From: an uncultured Roseburia sp.
GTDB lineage: Bacteria; Bacillota; Clostridia; Lachnospirales; Lachnospiraceae
Direction: 5' to 3'
Assembly: GCA_910587865.1 (NCBI GenBank)
Contig: CAJUNX010000041.1
Span: 1 to 37,905, forward strand
Length of the DNA stretch: 37,905 nt
The translations under genes and the position numbers were made by a program. Each line of letters begins with the position of its first letter. Position 1 is the first letter of the stretch. Below the pieces are notes generated by a model. It was not told where the DNA came from. It worked only from the letters and a program-made list of their open reading frames with translations, and did not search any database. Below are positions 23,441 through 30,522 of this stretch, one piece after another.

Positions 23441-24098
23441 ATGCAGACAGTGTAATATTGAGATTCTCGACGAGACCGAGCGCTGTCCGCTCTGCAATTC
23501 GGTCTTAGAGCAGACGGTGGAGCTGGAAAATATGTATCCGGATGTCCGGATGATCACGAGAAAGCTGATGCTCATCAGCAGGATCTATCTTCTGTGCGCA
23601 ATCATCGCCGAGGTGGTGCTTGTCTACATTAACGCGGTGTCGGAGTCTGAGATCTGGTGGAGTGCGATCACGGGACTCGGGCTTTTGTACGGGTATATGC
23701 TGATCCGTTACGCGATTTTAGGAACATCCGGTTATATGAGCAAAACGATTGTCCTGACCCTGCTTGCGGTGCTGATGTCGGTCGCGGCGGATTTTGTGAC
23801 CGGGTATCAGGGATGGTCCGTCAATTATTTTCTCCCGGCAGGGATTCTTCTGATGGATGCAGGGATTCTTGTGCTTATGATTACAAACCGCAGAAACTGG
23901 CAGAGCTATATGATGTGGCAGATTTTTATGATACTCTGCAGTCTGGTTTCCATCGTGCTTGCGCTGCCGGGGATTGTGACGTCGCCGCTGCCGGGCAGGA
24001 TTGCGCTCGCGGCTTCGGTGTTTTTATTCCTGGGGACGCTGATCATCGGAGACCGGAAGGCGCGGACGGAGTTAAAGAGGAGATTTCACATCCGATGA
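23433..24098 (+). CDS. DUF6320 zinc-ribbon membrane protein
   Basis: A 221-residue protein with an N-terminal zinc ribbon (Cys4, Cys7, Cys18, Cys21 as CRQC and CPLC) followed by six predicted transmembrane helices from about residue 45 to 210. The loop after the ribbon, VELENMYPDVR, and the first helix match the family I recall as DUF6320, common in Lachnospiraceae beside acyltransferase-like genes. The C-terminus is basic (ELKRRFHIR). It overlaps the acyltransferase gene by 8 bases and is followed by a 50-bp repeat array, then the esterase gene. The function is unknown. The ribbon would be cytoplasmic if the even helix number holds, placing it next to the acyltransferase. Confidence 0.8.
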   Translation: MSRCRQCNIEILDETERCPLCNSVLEQTVELENMYPDVRMITRKLMLISRIYLLCAIIAEVVLVYINAVSESEIWWSAITGLGLLYGYMLIRYAILGTSGYMSKTIVLTLLAVLMSVAADFVTGYQGWSVNYFLPAGILLMDAGILVLMITNRRNWQSYMMWQIFMILCSLVSIVLALPGIVTSPLPGRIALAASVFLFLGTLIIGDRKARTELKRRFHIR

Positions 24099-24148
24099 CC
24101 GTGAGAGCGGATGCCTGCGGCGGCGTACACGCCGGGACGGTTTAAAAA

Positions 24149-24349
24149 CACGGAAAAAAGGCGCCGGGGCAGCGTTATCTGCCGGATGTACGAAACAGCA
24201 CGGAAAAAGGCGCCGGGGCAGCGTTTATCTGCCGGATGTACGAAACAGCACGGAAAAAGGCGCCGGGGCAGCGTTTATCTGCCGGATGCACAAAACAGTA
24301 CGGAAAAAAGGCGCTGGGGCAGTGTCTATCTGCCGGATGTACGAAACAG
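24149..24349. repeat. 50-bp tandem repeat, 4 copies
   Basis: Units at 24149-24198, 24199-24248, 24249-24298 and 24299-24349 (the last is 51 bp) each run from CACGGAAAAAGGCGCCGGGG to CGAAACAG. Copies 1-3 are almost identical and copy 4 has about six changes. Each carries GGCA/TGCC pairing. The array fills the 264-base spacer and ends right at the ribosome site of the esterase gene. The frame happens to stay open across it, but 50 is not a multiple of three, so it is not a coding repeat. Confidence 0.95.
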
Positions 24350-24362
24350 AAGAGAGGAACGT

Positions 24363-25289
24363 ATGCGGGAAAATGAGGCAAGCGTGCAGGGACGGGTCAT
24401 GCGCGACCTGATCGCCCATGTGACGAATGATCATTTGATCGGAAAAAAGATAAAAAACGGAGAGCTGCGCAAAAAGATCGGGGAGAGTGAGCCGCCGTGG
24501 AAGTGTCCGGATCGTTTTACGCTGACGGAGATTGCGATGGAGCAGTTTCAGATGGAACTTCTGGAACTGAAAGAAGAGCCGAACCGGGAAAAAATCATTC
24601 TGCAGCTGCACGGCGGCGGATACGTGGGGGCCATGCGGAATGCATACCGTATGTTTGCCGGACTCTATAACGAGGTGAGCCGCGGGATGAGCGTGCTGAC
24701 GATTGATTACCGCGTTGCGCCGGAGCACCCCTATCCGGCGGCGCTTCTGGATGCGTATGCGGCGTATCTCTGGCTTTTGGACCAGGGGTGGTTTTCGGAG
24801 CAGATCATCCTTGCGGGGGATTCCGCGGGCGGCGGGCTCGCGATGGCGCTCTGCCACTATCTGCGGGACCAGGGGAAGGAGATGCCCTGCGGCATTGTGG
24901 CCATGTCGCCGTGGACGGACCTGACGGCCAGCGGGGAATCCTATGACACCAATTACGAGAAGGACCCGCTGTTCGGGAAGACGCGGGACAGCCTGATCTA
25001 CAACAAGGAATACGTGGGCAGCCATGATCCGATGGATGCGTATATCTCGCCGCTGTTCGGGGATTTTCGGGGATTTCCGCCGATGCTGATCCAGGTCGGC
25101 TCCTATGAGATGCTGCTCTCCGACTCGGTGGATGTCGCCGCGAAGGCGAGAGGGCAGGGCGTGAAGGTGCGGCTGAGCATTTATGAGGGGATGTTTCATA
25201 TTTTTCAGATGGCGGCGAAGCTGCTGCCCGAATCGAGAAAAGCGTGGGCGGAGATCGCAAGATTCGTGGACGTGCTGATGCGGGAGTAG
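24363..25289 (+). CDS. HSL-type alpha/beta-hydrolase (esterase/lipase)
   Basis: A 308-residue hydrolase of the hormone-sensitive-lipase group (COG0657), cytosolic. HGGGY (83-87) forms the oxyanion hole, and the nucleophile elbow is GDSAGG with Ser154. YRVAPEHPYPAAL is the classic HSL-family block. His279 (GMFHIF) completes the active site; the acidic member is Glu or Asp in VGSYEMLLSDS. The ATG at 24363 follows GAGAGGAA. Upstream in-frame codons run through the 50-bp repeats and are not credible as protein. It is the third member of the acyltransferase, DUF6320, esterase group, so it may hydrolyse or remodel the ester made by the first gene. The pathway is an inference. Confidence 0.9.
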   Translation: MRENEASVQGRVMRDLIAHVTNDHLIGKKIKNGELRKKIGESEPPWKCPDRFTLTEIAMEQFQMELLELKEEPNREKIILQLHGGGYVGAMRNAYRMFAGLYNEVSRGMSVLTIDYRVAPEHPYPAALLDAYAAYLWLLDQGWFSEQIILAGDSAGGGLAMALCHYLRDQGKEMPCGIVAMSPWTDLTASGESYDTNYEKDPLFGKTRDSLIYNKEYVGSHDPMDAYISPLFGDFRGFPPMLIQVGSYEMLLSDSVDVAAKARGQGVKVRLSIYEGMFHIFQMAAKLLPESRKAWAEIARFVDVLMRE

Positions 25290-25299
25290 AACGGCGCGC

Positions 25300-25387
25300 G
25301 GGAGAACACCGACAGCCGCGTCGCGTGCGGGGAAGAACCCGGGCAAAGAGGGAGAACACCGACAGCCGCGTCGCGGGCGGGAAGAGG
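25300..25387. repeat. 50-bp tandem repeat, about 1.8 copies
   Basis: A 26-base identical core, GGGAGAACACCGACAGCCGC plus six bases, occurs at 25300-25325 and 25350-25375, exactly 50 bp apart, each followed by a similar GCGGG(G)AAGA segment. The second copy provides the GAAGAGG ribosome site of the radical SAM gene. The sequence is unrelated to the 24149 array although the period is the same. Confidence 0.85.
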
Positions 25388-25391
25388 AATC

Positions 25392-26321
25392 ATGCATATG
25401 ACAGGAAACGAAAAGGCAGGGCCGGCGGCGGGATGCATGCTGTGTCCGAGAAAATGCGGGGCGGACCGCGGGAGCGGTAAAACCGGGGTCTGCGGGCAGA
25501 CAAATGAGGTGAAAGTCGCGCGGGCAGCGCTTCATTATTGGGAGGAGCCCTGCATTTCCGGCGAGGAAGGCTCCGGCACGGTGTTTTTTTCCGGCTGTCC
25601 ACTGCACTGCGTGTTCTGCCAGAACAAACCGGTTGCCGATGGGGCGGCGGGCGTTTTTGTCACAGTCGAACGACTCGCCGAAATCTTTCTTGAACTGCAG
25701 GAAAAAGGAGCGGGCAACATCAATCTTGTGACGCCGGGGCATTTTATTCCGCAGATTGCCGCGGCGCTGATTCGTGCGAAAAAGACGGGGCTCGCGCTGC
25801 CGGTGCTGGTCAATTCCGGCGGGTACGAATCGGTGGAAACGCTCCGCCGGCTCGAGGGGCTCGCGGATCTCTGGCTGCCGGATTTTAAATACATGGATCC
25901 GGCGCTCGGGGCGCGCTATTCCCATGCTCCCGATTACAGTGAAGCCGCGAAGGCGGCCATTGCGGAGATGGTGCGTCAGAGCGGACCTCCCGTGTTTGAG
26001 CGCGGAGACGGGGAAGGGAGGATGCTGCGCGGAACGATCGTGCGCCACCTGGTTCTGCCCGGCCACACGAAGGATTCAAAAGATGTGATACGGTATCTGT
26101 ATGAAACATATGGGGATCGGATTTATATCAGTATCATGAATCAGTTCACGCCGATGCCGGCGCTTGCGGGCTATCCTGAGATCAACCGCAGGCTGACGGA
26201 GGAGGAATACGACGAGGTTACGGATTACGCACTTTCGCTCGGTGTGGAATGCGGTTTCATCCAGGAGGGTGAAACCGCAGAGGAAAGCTTTATTCCGTCC
26301 TTTGACGGGGAAGGCGTGTGA
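25392..26321 (+). CDS. Radical SAM protein, PflX-like
   Basis: A 309-residue radical S-adenosylmethionine enzyme of the PflX / COG1313 group (relatives of pyruvate-formate-lyase activase). The radical SAM cluster motif CxxxCxxC is Cys69, Cys73, Cys76 in SGCPLHCVFCQN. A second cysteine set at the N-terminus, CMLCPRKCGADRG...GVCG, may hold another Fe-S cluster or zinc. LVTPGHFIPQI, VLVNSGGYE and DFKYMD are the later SAM-binding strands; the family end FIQEGETAEESFIPSF is intact. Start is ATG 25392 or 25398; GAAGAGG at 25381-25387 fits either. It follows the esterase by about 100 bases of repeat. The substrate of this subgroup is unknown; related proteins act on glycyl-radical enzymes or on protein modification. 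Confidence 0.9.
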   Translation: MHMTGNEKAGPAAGCMLCPRKCGADRGSGKTGVCGQTNEVKVARAALHYWEEPCISGEEGSGTVFFSGCPLHCVFCQNKPVADGAAGVFVTVERLAEIFLELQEKGAGNINLVTPGHFIPQIAAALIRAKKTGLALPVLVNSGGYESVETLRRLEGLADLWLPDFKYMDPALGARYSHAPDYSEAAKAAIAEMVRQSGPPVFERGDGEGRMLRGTIVRHLVLPGHTKDSKDVIRYLYETYGDRIYISIMNQFTPMPALAGYPEINRRLTEEEYDEVTDYALSLGVECGFIQEGETAEESFIPSFDGEGV

Positions 26322-26325
26322 GGTG

Positions 26326-26354
26326 AAAAACCGGCAGCCGTCAGGGTGTGCCGG
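26326..26354 (-). terminator. Terminator overlapping the end of the pyruvyl transferase gene
   Basis: On the minus strand, CCGGCA (complement of 26349-26354) pairs with TGCCGG (complement of 26331-26336) across a 12-base loop containing the TGA stop, then TTTTT (complement of 26326-26330). It ends the minus-strand transcript only. The convergent radical SAM gene has no visible terminator of its own. Confidence 0.5.
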
Positions 26355-27477
26355 GCGTCATGTCATATATTTTCTGCGCCGTTGCGAGAACCTGATTCAT
26401 GACATCCAGGTCATGAAGATGCTGCTTCTGAAGATTCAGGCAGATACCAAGCAGCTGCGGGATGGCGCGGCGCATGTATTCCGTCCGATCCAGATACAGC
26501 TTCTGATACTGCGACGGCTCCGGCAGCAGAGAGAGATCCGGCTCATGTGCGGAGACTAAGCGGATAAAATCACGGCAGGTTTCCGTGAGCCCTGCGGCCA
26601 TGGAGGTGAGTTCCTGACCGGGGATCGTGGCGGAATGAGGAATGCCGCTGTCTGCGGCAGCCGTGGCCATATCTTTTCCGCTGACCGAATGAAGCATGAT
26701 TTCGTCTGTTTTGCCGGAGAGAAGATCCTCTTCCACACAGCAGACAGTGTATCCGGTATAGTCGGATAACCGGATGTTAAAATCCTCGTCAAAGTTTTCG
26801 ATTAAAACGACAGGCGTACCCAGCGCAAGAGAGGGCAGCGCGCAGTGCAGCCTTGGTGTGATCACAAGATCGGCAGCCTGATAAATCTTAAGATACGACT
26901 CCACCCGCGCTTCCCGGTCGGGCCATGCACCGCCGATTTCCTCCGGGGTGAGCATATGGGTGATGCGGATGATCTCACGATCCGGAAAAAGACTGCGGAC
27001 ATAATCGGCCACGGAATCGGAGACATCTGTAAGCACAATGGCGTGCGTGGGAGAGACGTCGGAAAACGGCTTTAGCGTGAGCGTCAGACATCCGGAAAAA
27101 TAGCAGTCGATGCCGCGCTGCGTCAGAATCTCTCTGGTGTGAGAATCCCTGCAGCCGATCGGGCCGTGTAATTTCAGATAGTCGGTCACCGGGCCGTCCA
27201 GATAGGAATAATCACTAAAAATCCACTGATCTTTCGTAAAATGCGTCCCCGTAAAAAGAGGAAGAAAATAAGGCGAGGGCGGAAATTCATAGGTATGATA
27301 CAGATACCACCCGTTTAAGATTGCGGCGACATACTCCTTTTCGTTTGGGATAAACAGATTCATGGCCTCACGGTCGATAAAGTAATCGACCCGGGGAAGA
27401 AACTGTTTTGCGGCATAGCTTAAGATATCATCGCCGACATTTTCCGTGTTGTGATAGTAAATCAGACCGTATTTCAT
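26341..27477 (-). CDS. Polysaccharide pyruvyl transferase family protein
   Basis: A 378-residue protein of the polysaccharide pyruvyl transferase family (PF04230). Members transfer pyruvate or act as glycan or wall-polymer modifying enzymes in the cytosol. The N-terminus YGLIYYHNTENVGDDILSYA is the family's Rossmann-like opening (NxGDD motif). IGCRDSHTREIL and the ITPRLHCALPSLALGTPVVL block (RLH motif) are the other signatures. A C-terminal region of about 100 residues, largely helical, is less conserved. The ATG (complement of 27475-27477) has AGGAGG on the minus strand. It is a lone minus-strand gene between plus-strand neighbours, with an AT-rich upstream region. The substrate glycan is unknown. 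Confidence 0.87.
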   Translation of the reverse strand: MKYGLIYYHNTENVGDDILSYAAKQFLPRVDYFIDREAMNLFIPNEKEYVAAILNGWYLYHTYEFPPSPYFLPLFTGTHFTKDQWIFSDYSYLDGPVTDYLKLHGPIGCRDSHTREILTQRGIDCYFSGCLTLTLKPFSDVSPTHAIVLTDVSDSVADYVRSLFPDREIIRITHMLTPEEIGGAWPDREARVESYLKIYQAADLVITPRLHCALPSLALGTPVVLIENFDEDFNIRLSDYTGYTVCCVEEDLLSGKTDEIMLHSVSGKDMATAAADSGIPHSATIPGQELTSMAAGLTETCRDFIRLVSAHEPDLSLLPEPSQYQKLYLDRTEYMRRAIPQLLGICLNLQKQHLHDLDVMNQVLATAQKIYDMTPGTP

Positions 27478-27508
27478 GGACTCCTCCTGTATGAAGTAAG
27501 ATACATTG

Positions 27509-27537
27509 ATTATATGCGATTTTTTTTTGTTCGGAAA
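27509..27537 (-). promoter_or_regulatory. Promoter for pyruvyl transferase gene
   Basis: On the minus strand, TATAAT (complement of 27509-27514) is a perfect -10; TTTCCG (complement of 27532-27537), 17 bp upstream, is a weak -35. A long A-tract fills the spacer. Confidence 0.55.
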
Positions 27538-27550
27538 GTATTTTTTTTCA

Positions 27551-27577
27551 GGACATGATGTCCGTTTTATTGGACAT
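27551..27577. promoter_or_regulatory. GGACAT operator-like array
   Basis: GGACAT-G-ATGTCC (27551-27563) is a perfect inverted repeat, and a third half-site GGACAT follows at 27572-27577, 21 bp from the first. It lies in the divergent spacer between the pyruvyl transferase and HAD genes. No cognate regulator is seen in the window. Confidence 0.45.
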
Positions 27578-27604
27578 ATTTTATGCGATACTTATCCGTA
27601 GCAT

Positions 27605-27637
27605 ACGCTGTCAGATTCGGACGGGGTCCGACAGCGT
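27605..27637 (+). other. Leader hairpin before HAD gene
   Basis: ACGCTGT (27605-27611) pairs with ACAGCGT (27631-27637), and inside them TCGGAC-GGG-GTCCGA (27617-27631) can form a 6-bp stem. It sits 30 bases before the start codon, without a T-tract. Confidence 0.5.
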
Positions 27638-27667
27638 GCGGCAGAACAGATACGGAGGTGGATACAG

Positions 27668-28093
27668 ATGAGCAGAGAGATACGGATTATTGCGGTCGAT
27701 TTTGACGGTACGCTGTGCACCGAGTGCTATCCGGCAATCGGGCTGCCGAATCTGCGGCTGATTTCTTTGTTAAAAGAGCTTCGGATACAGGGAAGGCAGG
27801 TGATTTTATGGACATGCAGATGCGGGGAGCGGCTGGAGGAGGCGGTGGACTGGTGCCGCGGATTCGGGCTGGAGTTTGACGCGGTCAACGCGAACGTCAG
27901 GGAGACTCTCGTGCGGTACGGGACGGACGCGAGAAAGATTTCGGCGGATGTGTATATCGATGACAGATCCTGTGGTCCGTGGATTTGCACGGGAAAGGAG
28001 CAGAGCAGTGAAAAATTTGTGACATTTGAACAGAATCAGCCTGTCGGAAAAGGGAGAACAGGAGAGCTTTTCGTGGAAAAATGCCAATTTTAA
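27668..28093 (+). CDS. Small HAD-superfamily hydrolase
   Basis: A 141-residue haloacid-dehalogenase-fold protein, cytosolic, likely a phosphatase. Motif I is AVDFDGTL (Asp11 and Asp13), motif II LWTCR supplies the Thr, and motif IV is YIDDRS. There is no cap domain, and the length fits the small capless group that includes phage and Bacteroides proteins of the BT0820 type. The C-terminal 30 residues are divergent. Start 27668 has GGAGGTGG at 27654-27661. The stop is followed after one base by the -35 box of the next gene. The substrate is not predictable. Confidence 0.85.
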   Translation: MSREIRIIAVDFDGTLCTECYPAIGLPNLRLISLLKELRIQGRQVILWTCRCGERLEEAVDWCRGFGLEFDAVNANVRETLVRYGTDARKISADVYIDDRSCGPWICTGKEQSSEKFVTFEQNQPVGKGRTGELFVEKCQF

Positions 28094-28094
28094 G

Positions 28095-28123
28095 TTGACG
28101 CGTCAGACCAAATCCCATATAAT
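28095..28123 (+). promoter_or_regulatory. Strong sigma-A promoter for dockerin hydrolase gene
   Basis: TTGACG (28095-28100), a 17-bp spacer, TATAAT (28118-28123). It is one base from consensus and lies 45 bases before the ATG at 28168. It probably drives the dockerin and cohesin genes together. Confidence 0.8.
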
Positions 28124-28167
28124 GAATCTGAATTGTCTGGAGTTCGGAATGGATGCGGAGGAAAGGA

Positions 28168-30456
28168 ATGAAGCGTTCTGTACATATAGAGAAGAAAAAA
28201 AGGATTACACTGGCTGCCATCTGCGTTGCACTGGCAGCCGTCTGTATCTCTGCTTTTCCTTTGCCGCAGAGAGCATATGCGGATAACCCGGTGGCAGGGA
28301 CGATCAATGACGGCCCGGTGCGCGTCCGGAACGCCCCTGTGAACGGGGAGCAGGTCGGCCTGCTGTATCCGGGCACGGTCGTCTCCGTGATCGGCGAGGC
28401 GACGGGCACGGACGGCTATGTCTGGTATCAGATTCAGGCGCCGTATAACGGCGTGACGATCACCGGCTACACCAGATCTGATTATATCACGCTGCAGACG
28501 GCGCAGCCGCCGGCGGAGTCCGGCGGATCGGGCGTGCCGGGGGTGGTGGCAAACACGAGTCTCGGCGTGTATGTCCGCTCCGGGGCGGGCACCTCCTATT
28601 CGGCTTTGACAAAGGTCTATCAGGGGCAGCCGGTGACCGTGCTCGGACAGGCGCAGGGAGGCGGTCTGAACTGGTATCAGGTCACATTAAGCGTAGGCGG
28701 GACAGCGTATCAGGGATATATCTGTGCGGACTATGTGGCCGTGGACGGCGAGGTGCCGGGCGGCGGATCCTCCGGAGCGGTGACTCCCGTGCCGGACGAG
28801 GCATATCTGGCGTCGCTTCTTGCCGCCGGTTTCCCGGAAAGCTACTGCAATTCCCTGCTTGCGCTGCATCAGAAGTACCCGGAATGGCAGTTTGTGCCGG
28901 TACAAACGGGGCTGGACTGGAACACGGTGATCGCAAACGAGAGTGTGACCGGAAGGAATCTGATCGAGGCGTCCGCCAATGATGCCAGGAAATCCACGGA
29001 TCCCGCGTCCTATAACTGGGCGGCGAATACCTGGTACGGGTTTGACGGGCCGGGCTGGGTAGGGGCTTCCTCCCAGTATATCGCATACTGCATGGATCCG
29101 AGGAATTTTTTAAATGAAAATTATATTTTCCAGTTTGAGACGCTCGAATATGCGCCCTATCAGACGGCAGACGGAGTCCGCAATATTCTCTCCAACACGT
29201 TTATGGCGGGAAATTACACGGATACGGATGGATCCGTCCGCGGCTATGCAGACACGTTTGCGGAGATCGGAACGAATCTCGGCGTGAGTCCGTATCATCT
29301 TGCGGCGCGCTGTAAGCAGGAGCAGGGCGTGAAGGGAACCAGCCCGCTGATCTCCGGAACATATGCCGGGTATGAAGGGTATTATAACTACTTTAATGTC
29401 CGGGCATATACCACAAGCAGTGCGTCGGCGGCACAGAACGGACTGGCGTACGCAAAGCAGCAGGGCTGGAATTCCATTTACCGCGCCATCGCGGGAGGAT
29501 CTGCCGTCGTTGCTGATAATTATGTAAAAAAAGGACAGAATACGATTTATTTCGAAAAATTTAATGTTGTTTATACAAACAGCCTCTACAATCATCAGTA
29601 CATGACAAATGTGCAGGCTGCGATGAGTGAGGGAAGCAATATGGGAAAAGCGCACCTGGACCGGAATCAGGCGTTTGTCTTCCGTATCCCGGTGTATACC
29701 GGCATGCCGGAATCTCCCGTAAGCTTTGCGGACACCGGGAATCCAAACAACTGGCTGTCGTCGCTCACGGTAAACGGATACAGCCTGACGCCGGGATTTT
29801 CCGGGACAACCACCGCGTATTCCGTGGTGGTGCCGGAGAGTACGGCATCGGTCAGTGTCGCGGCGACCGCGGTGGCGGGGACATCAAAGATTACGGGAAC
29901 CGGTAATTATTCCCTGAATTATGGCAATAATACGATTAACGTGACCTGTATCGCGCAGAGCGGAGCTTCAAAAAACTATACCATAACGGTGGCCAGACAG
30001 CAGCCCACAGGTTCCGGGAATACGATTGCGGTTGCGGATGGCGCGTCGATCACATCCGTTTATCCGGTCGGCGCCTATGTGACGGGGATTTCGCCGGGCA
30101 GCAGCGCGGATTCGGTGCTTTCCGGGATTGTGCCGCAGAATTGTACGGTATCGATTCTCACGGCGGGAGGCGAACAAAATACCGGGACGGTCGGGACCGG
30201 CAATCTGCTCACAGTGACGGCCGGCGGCGCCGTGGCAAAGCAGGTGGAAGTTGTCATTTACGGCGATATCAACGGGGACGGCAGAATATCCAATGCGGAT
30301 ATCGTGCTGATGCAGAAGCATATTCTCGGGATTCAGACGCAGTCGGGAGCGTCCCTTGCAGCGCTTGACATCAACCGGGACGGCAGTGTGACCAACCGTG
30401 ATCTGGTACTGCTGCAAAAGCACGTACTTGGGATCAGCACTATCAGCCAGCAGTAA
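28168..30456 (+). CDS. Secreted SH3/glucosaminidase wall hydrolase with C-terminal dockerin
   Basis: A 762-residue secreted protein. A signal peptide (1-38, cut after AYA) is followed by two bacterial SH3 domains (about 43-108 and 124-192), which usually bind peptidoglycan. Residues about 210-520 form an endo-beta-N-acetylglucosaminidase-type domain of the GH73/LytB kind, with CKQEQG and probable catalytic Glu385. Next is a cadherin-like beta-sandwich (about 530-615), a linker domain, and a type I dockerin (about 696-757). The dockerin has two calcium-loop repeats, GDINGDGRISNADIVLMQ and LDINRDGSVTNRDLVLLQ. The ATG at 28168 follows GGAGGA; an in-frame ATG at 28153 lies before the ribosome site. 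The next gene supplies a cohesin, so this hydrolase is probably held at the membrane by that protein. Confidence 0.9.
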   Translation: MKRSVHIEKKKRITLAAICVALAAVCISAFPLPQRAYADNPVAGTINDGPVRVRNAPVNGEQVGLLYPGTVVSVIGEATGTDGYVWYQIQAPYNGVTITGYTRSDYITLQTAQPPAESGGSGVPGVVANTSLGVYVRSGAGTSYSALTKVYQGQPVTVLGQAQGGGLNWYQVTLSVGGTAYQGYICADYVAVDGEVPGGGSSGAVTPVPDEAYLASLLAAGFPESYCNSLLALHQKYPEWQFVPVQTGLDWNTVIANESVTGRNLIEASANDARKSTDPASYNWAANTWYGFDGPGWVGASSQYIAYCMDPRNFLNENYIFQFETLEYAPYQTADGVRNILSNTFMAGNYTDTDGSVRGYADTFAEIGTNLGVSPYHLAARCKQEQGVKGTSPLISGTYAGYEGYYNYFNVRAYTTSSASAAQNGLAYAKQQGWNSIYRAIAGGSAVVADNYVKKGQNTIYFEKFNVVYTNSLYNHQYMTNVQAAMSEGSNMGKAHLDRNQAFVFRIPVYTGMPESPVSFADTGNPNNWLSSLTVNGYSLTPGFSGTTTAYSVVVPESTASVSVAATAVAGTSKITGTGNYSLNYGNNTINVTCIAQSGASKNYTITVARQQPTGSGNTIAVADGASITSVYPVGAYVTGISPGSSADSVLSGIVPQNCTVSILTAGGEQNTGTVGTGNLLTVTAGGAVAKQVEVVIYGDINGDGRISNADIVLMQKHILGIQTQSGASLAALDINRDGSVTNRDLVLLQKHVLGISTISQQ

Positions 30457-30522
30457 AGCTGCCCGCGGATCTGACCCCGCATGGAGCCGGATCCGGAGAG
30501 CAGTGCAGAAATGAGGTATACC

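Noticed and set aside
24149..24349. Possible CRISPR array from regular 50-bp period.
   Set aside because: The whole unit repeats; there are no unique spacers between short repeats and no cas genes.
24111..24362. N-terminal extension of the esterase through the repeat array.
   Set aside because: The frame is open by chance; the repeat length is not a multiple of three, and the ATG at 24363 has a proper ribosome site and family start.
24225..26066. Very long open frame on the minus strand (613 codons) opposite the esterase and radical SAM genes.
   Set aside because: Both plus-strand genes have complete catalytic motifs and ribosome sites. The minus frame is Arg/His/Pro-rich, crosses the 50-bp repeats and matches no family, as expected for an antisense shadow in GC-rich DNA.
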